Made by a program: the position numbers and the translations under genes | Notes under the pieces: model-generated | Seen by the model: the letters and a program-made list of their open reading frames with translations, nothing else | Database searches by the model: none | What the model was told of the DNA's origin: nothing | Shown here: positions 62,299-64,000 of the stretch, piece by piece | Position numbering within the stretch: position 1 is the stretch's first letter | How the letters are laid out: the number at the start of each line of letters is the position of its first letter | Source of the DNA: Candidatus Shikimatogenerans bostrichidophilus | Lineage (GTDB): Bacteria; Bacteroidota; Bacteroidia; Flavobacteriales; Blattabacteriaceae | Assembly (NCBI GenBank): GCA_029851385.1 | Contig: CP099833.1 | Span: 1-64,000 of the forward strand | DNA: 64,000 nt | Direction: 5' to 3'

Positions 62299-64000
62299 TT
62301 ATATTATATTAATATCATAATATATAAAAAAATTATTATAACCTATATAATTATTAGGTTTATTTTTAATAATATAAATTTTTTTAGTTAGAGTTTCATT
62401 CTTTATCATATTATAATATTTTATAATATTATTTTTAATTATTAAATAACTTTTATTATACAATAATATTTTTATTTTATCAGTTATTTTTAATTTTTTT
62501 TTTTTTCTTAAAACTTGTATATTCCTTATTAAATCCCTTATCCAACCTTCATCTTTTAATTTTTTAGTTAATTTAGTTTTTAATATTATAATAGTATTAT
62601 TTTTTATATATATTAAATTATTTTTGTAATTTTTATTTTCATTTAATATATAAAATTCCTTATTAGTTAATTTAATATTTAATTCTTTAATATATATATA
62701 TTTTTTATTAATAATATTATCAATTTCTTTATTATTTAAATTATTTATATACATAGTTATTTTATTAACCAATTTTTTGTATTTTGGTCCTACTATATCG
62801 TAATGAATTTTAATTTTTTTTTTTATATATTCATTTATATTATTAATTTCTATAAAATATATTTTTTTAACATTTACTTCTTTTTTTAATATGTCTATAA
62901 TTTTTTTTTCTTTTGTTAATTTTTTATTACGTTTATTTATAACTATATAAATATTACTTAATGGTTGACGTACTTTAATATTCTTTTTTTTCCTTAAATA
63001 AAGTATTATTTTAGTATATTCCCTAATAATCTTAATATTGTTTTCAATATTTATGTTAATAAAATTTTTAATAGCCTTAGGAAATTTATTAAATATTAAA
63101 CTAATTTTATCATTATATAATTTATAATATATATATTCTGTAAAAAAAGGAATTATAGGATAAGATATAATTAATATTTTTTTTAAACATATAAATAAAG
63201 TAAAATATGCTGATTTCTTATCATTATCTACGTTTTTTTTCCAGAACCTATTTCTAGATAATCTTATATACCAATTACTTAAATCATTTACTACAAAAAT
63301 ATTAATTAATCTACTAATTTTAGTAAAATTAAAATTTTTATAATATTTATATATTTTTAATAATAAATTATTCAATCTTGATATTATCCATTTATCTATA
63401 TATAATAATATTATATTATTTTTATTTTTTTTAAAATGACTATAATTAAATTTATCAATAATTGAATAATTATATAAAAATCTAGAAATATTATATAGGG
63501 TATTAAAAAATTTATTGTTTATTTCTTTTAAATCTTTTATATTAAATTTTATATTTTGGCTATGATTACTATTACTTACTAAATACCATCTTATACTATC
63601 AGGACCATATTTTTTTATAATTTTAAATGGATCTATTGTATTACCTTTGCTTTTAGACATTTTATGACCATATTTATCTAAAACAAGACCTAATGGTAAA
63701 ACATTTTTATAAGATATATTATTAGATATTATTGATGAAATTACATGCAATGTAAAGAACCATCCTCTAATTTGATCTGTTCCTTCACTAATAAAATTTG
63801 AAGGATAATAAATATTTTTATCTATAAGGTTACTATTATAAAAAGGATAATGATATTGTGCATAAGTAGAAGAACCAGAATCAAACCATACATCTAATAC
63901 ATCTAATTCTCTATACATTTTCTCTCCTTTTTTATTAGATAATATTATCTTATCTAATATATCTTTATGTAAATTAATTTTTTTATAATCTATATATTTT
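62299..64000 (-). CDS. ileS: Isoleucyl-tRNA synthetase (5' part beyond window)
   Basis: C-terminal portion of class I IleRS. The frame stays open to the right edge, so the true start is off-window. Visible motifs are VLDVWFDSGSSTYAQYHYP, the SEGTDQIRGWFFTLH block and HKMSKSKGNTIDPF (KMSKS). An anticodon-binding region and a long Lys/Asn-rich C terminus follow. HIGH and the CP1 editing domain lie outside the window and cannot be judged. It is highly diverged after the catalytic core. Confidence 0.95.
   Translation of the reverse strand, partial: KYIDYKKINLHKDILDKIILSNKKGEKMYRELDVLDVWFDSGSSTYAQYHYPFYNSNLIDKNIYYPSNFISEGTDQIRGWFFTLHVISSIISNNISYKNVLPLGLVLDKYGHKMSKSKGNTIDPFKIIKKYGPDSIRWYLVSNSNHSQNIKFNIKDLKEINNKFFNTLYNISRFLYNYSIIDKFNYSHFKKNKNNIILLYIDKWIISRLNNLLLKIYKYYKNFNFTKISRLINIFVVNDLSNWYIRLSRNRFWKKNVDNDKKSAYFTLFICLKKILIISYPIIPFFTEYIYYKLYNDKISLIFNKFPKAIKNFININIENNIKIIREYTKIILYLRKKKNIKVRQPLSNIYIVINKRNKKLTKEKKIIDILKKEVNVKKIYFIEINNINEYIKKKIKIHYDIVGPKYKKLVNKITMYINNLNNKEIDNIINKKYIYIKELNIKLTNKEFYILNENKNYKNNLIYIKNNTIIILKTKLTKKLKDEGWIRDLIRNIQVLRKKKKLKITDKIKILLYNKSYLIIKNNIIKYYNMIKNETLTKKIYIIKNKPNNYIGYNNFFIYYDINII

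Noticed and set aside
1-64000. CRISPR arrays, insertion sequences, prophage or horizontally acquired islands
   Set aside because: No spaced direct repeats, transposase motifs or compositional islands seen. The more GC-rich spots are tuf, tRNAs and conserved ribosomal motifs.

Overview
This window looks like part of the chromosome of a bacterial endosymbiont with a severely reduced, extremely AT-rich genome (by eye well under 20% G+C; not counted). Genes are packed edge to edge, often overlapping, and coding sequence is dominated by Lys, Asn, Ile and Tyr codons. Several features point to Bacteroidota (Flavobacteriia-like): a DUF4290 protein, an rpmB-rpmG-DUF4295-like cassette, a zinc-free L36 and zinc-free S14, an RbfA starting MET-x-x-Q, a tRNA cluster next to tuf, and no visible Shine-Dalgarno sequences. 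The nearest relatives I would test first are insect symbionts such as Shikimatogenerans, Sulcia/Karelsulcia, Uzinura or Walczuchella. That is inference from style and gene content. I did not identify the species.

Layout: 1-7.8 kb (minus strand) is the rpoB-rplL-rplJ-rplA-rplK-nusG block, then tRNA-Trp, tuf and tRNA-Gly/Tyr/Thr. 7.9-16.4 kb holds leuS, ruvC, lon, metG, rsmI and rsmA; 16.4-21.6 kb holds era and sufB-sufC-sufD-sufS. 21.6-22.7 kb holds three tiny genes (DUF4295-like, rpmG, rpmB), a DUF4290 gene and tRNA-Val. 22.8-37.6 kb is map followed by one colinear str/S10/spc/alpha array (rpsL to rplQ). 37.6-47.3 kb has valS, rbfA, grpE, dnaJ, mnmA, prmC, ligA, truA, rpmF and yceD. 47.4-64 kb has rho, lysS, rnpA, pth, prfA, pheS, rlmB, rpsA, a decayed AddA/UvrD-like protein, rpsF-rpsR-rplI, prfB, tRNA-Ser, a ferredoxin, tRNA-Met(CAT), hflX, tRNA-Ile2(CAT) and the 3' part of ileS. 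There is no intergenic gap above 300 bases; the longest is about 147 bases (47294-47440).

Almost every gene serves translation, transcription, tRNA/rRNA maturation, protein quality control or Fe-S assembly. I see no amino-acid, vitamin, lipid or cell-wall gene, no mobile element, no CRISPR, no rRNA and no convincing membrane protein. Any nutritional role must be encoded elsewhere.

The most interesting feature is domain-level erosion inside otherwise intact genes. RF2 keeps GGQ but has lost its SPF codon-recognition loop, while UGA stops are almost absent. A 917-aa AddA/UvrD-like ORF remains open without its ATPase motifs. LeuRS has a shrunken editing domain without catalytic motifs. RpoA stops after its N-terminal domain. 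Era lacks the NKxD aspartate and the KH GxxG. DnaJ keeps only one of two zinc centres. LigA lacks BRCT. The canonical loci for secE and secY, and for rpmC and rpmD, are empty.
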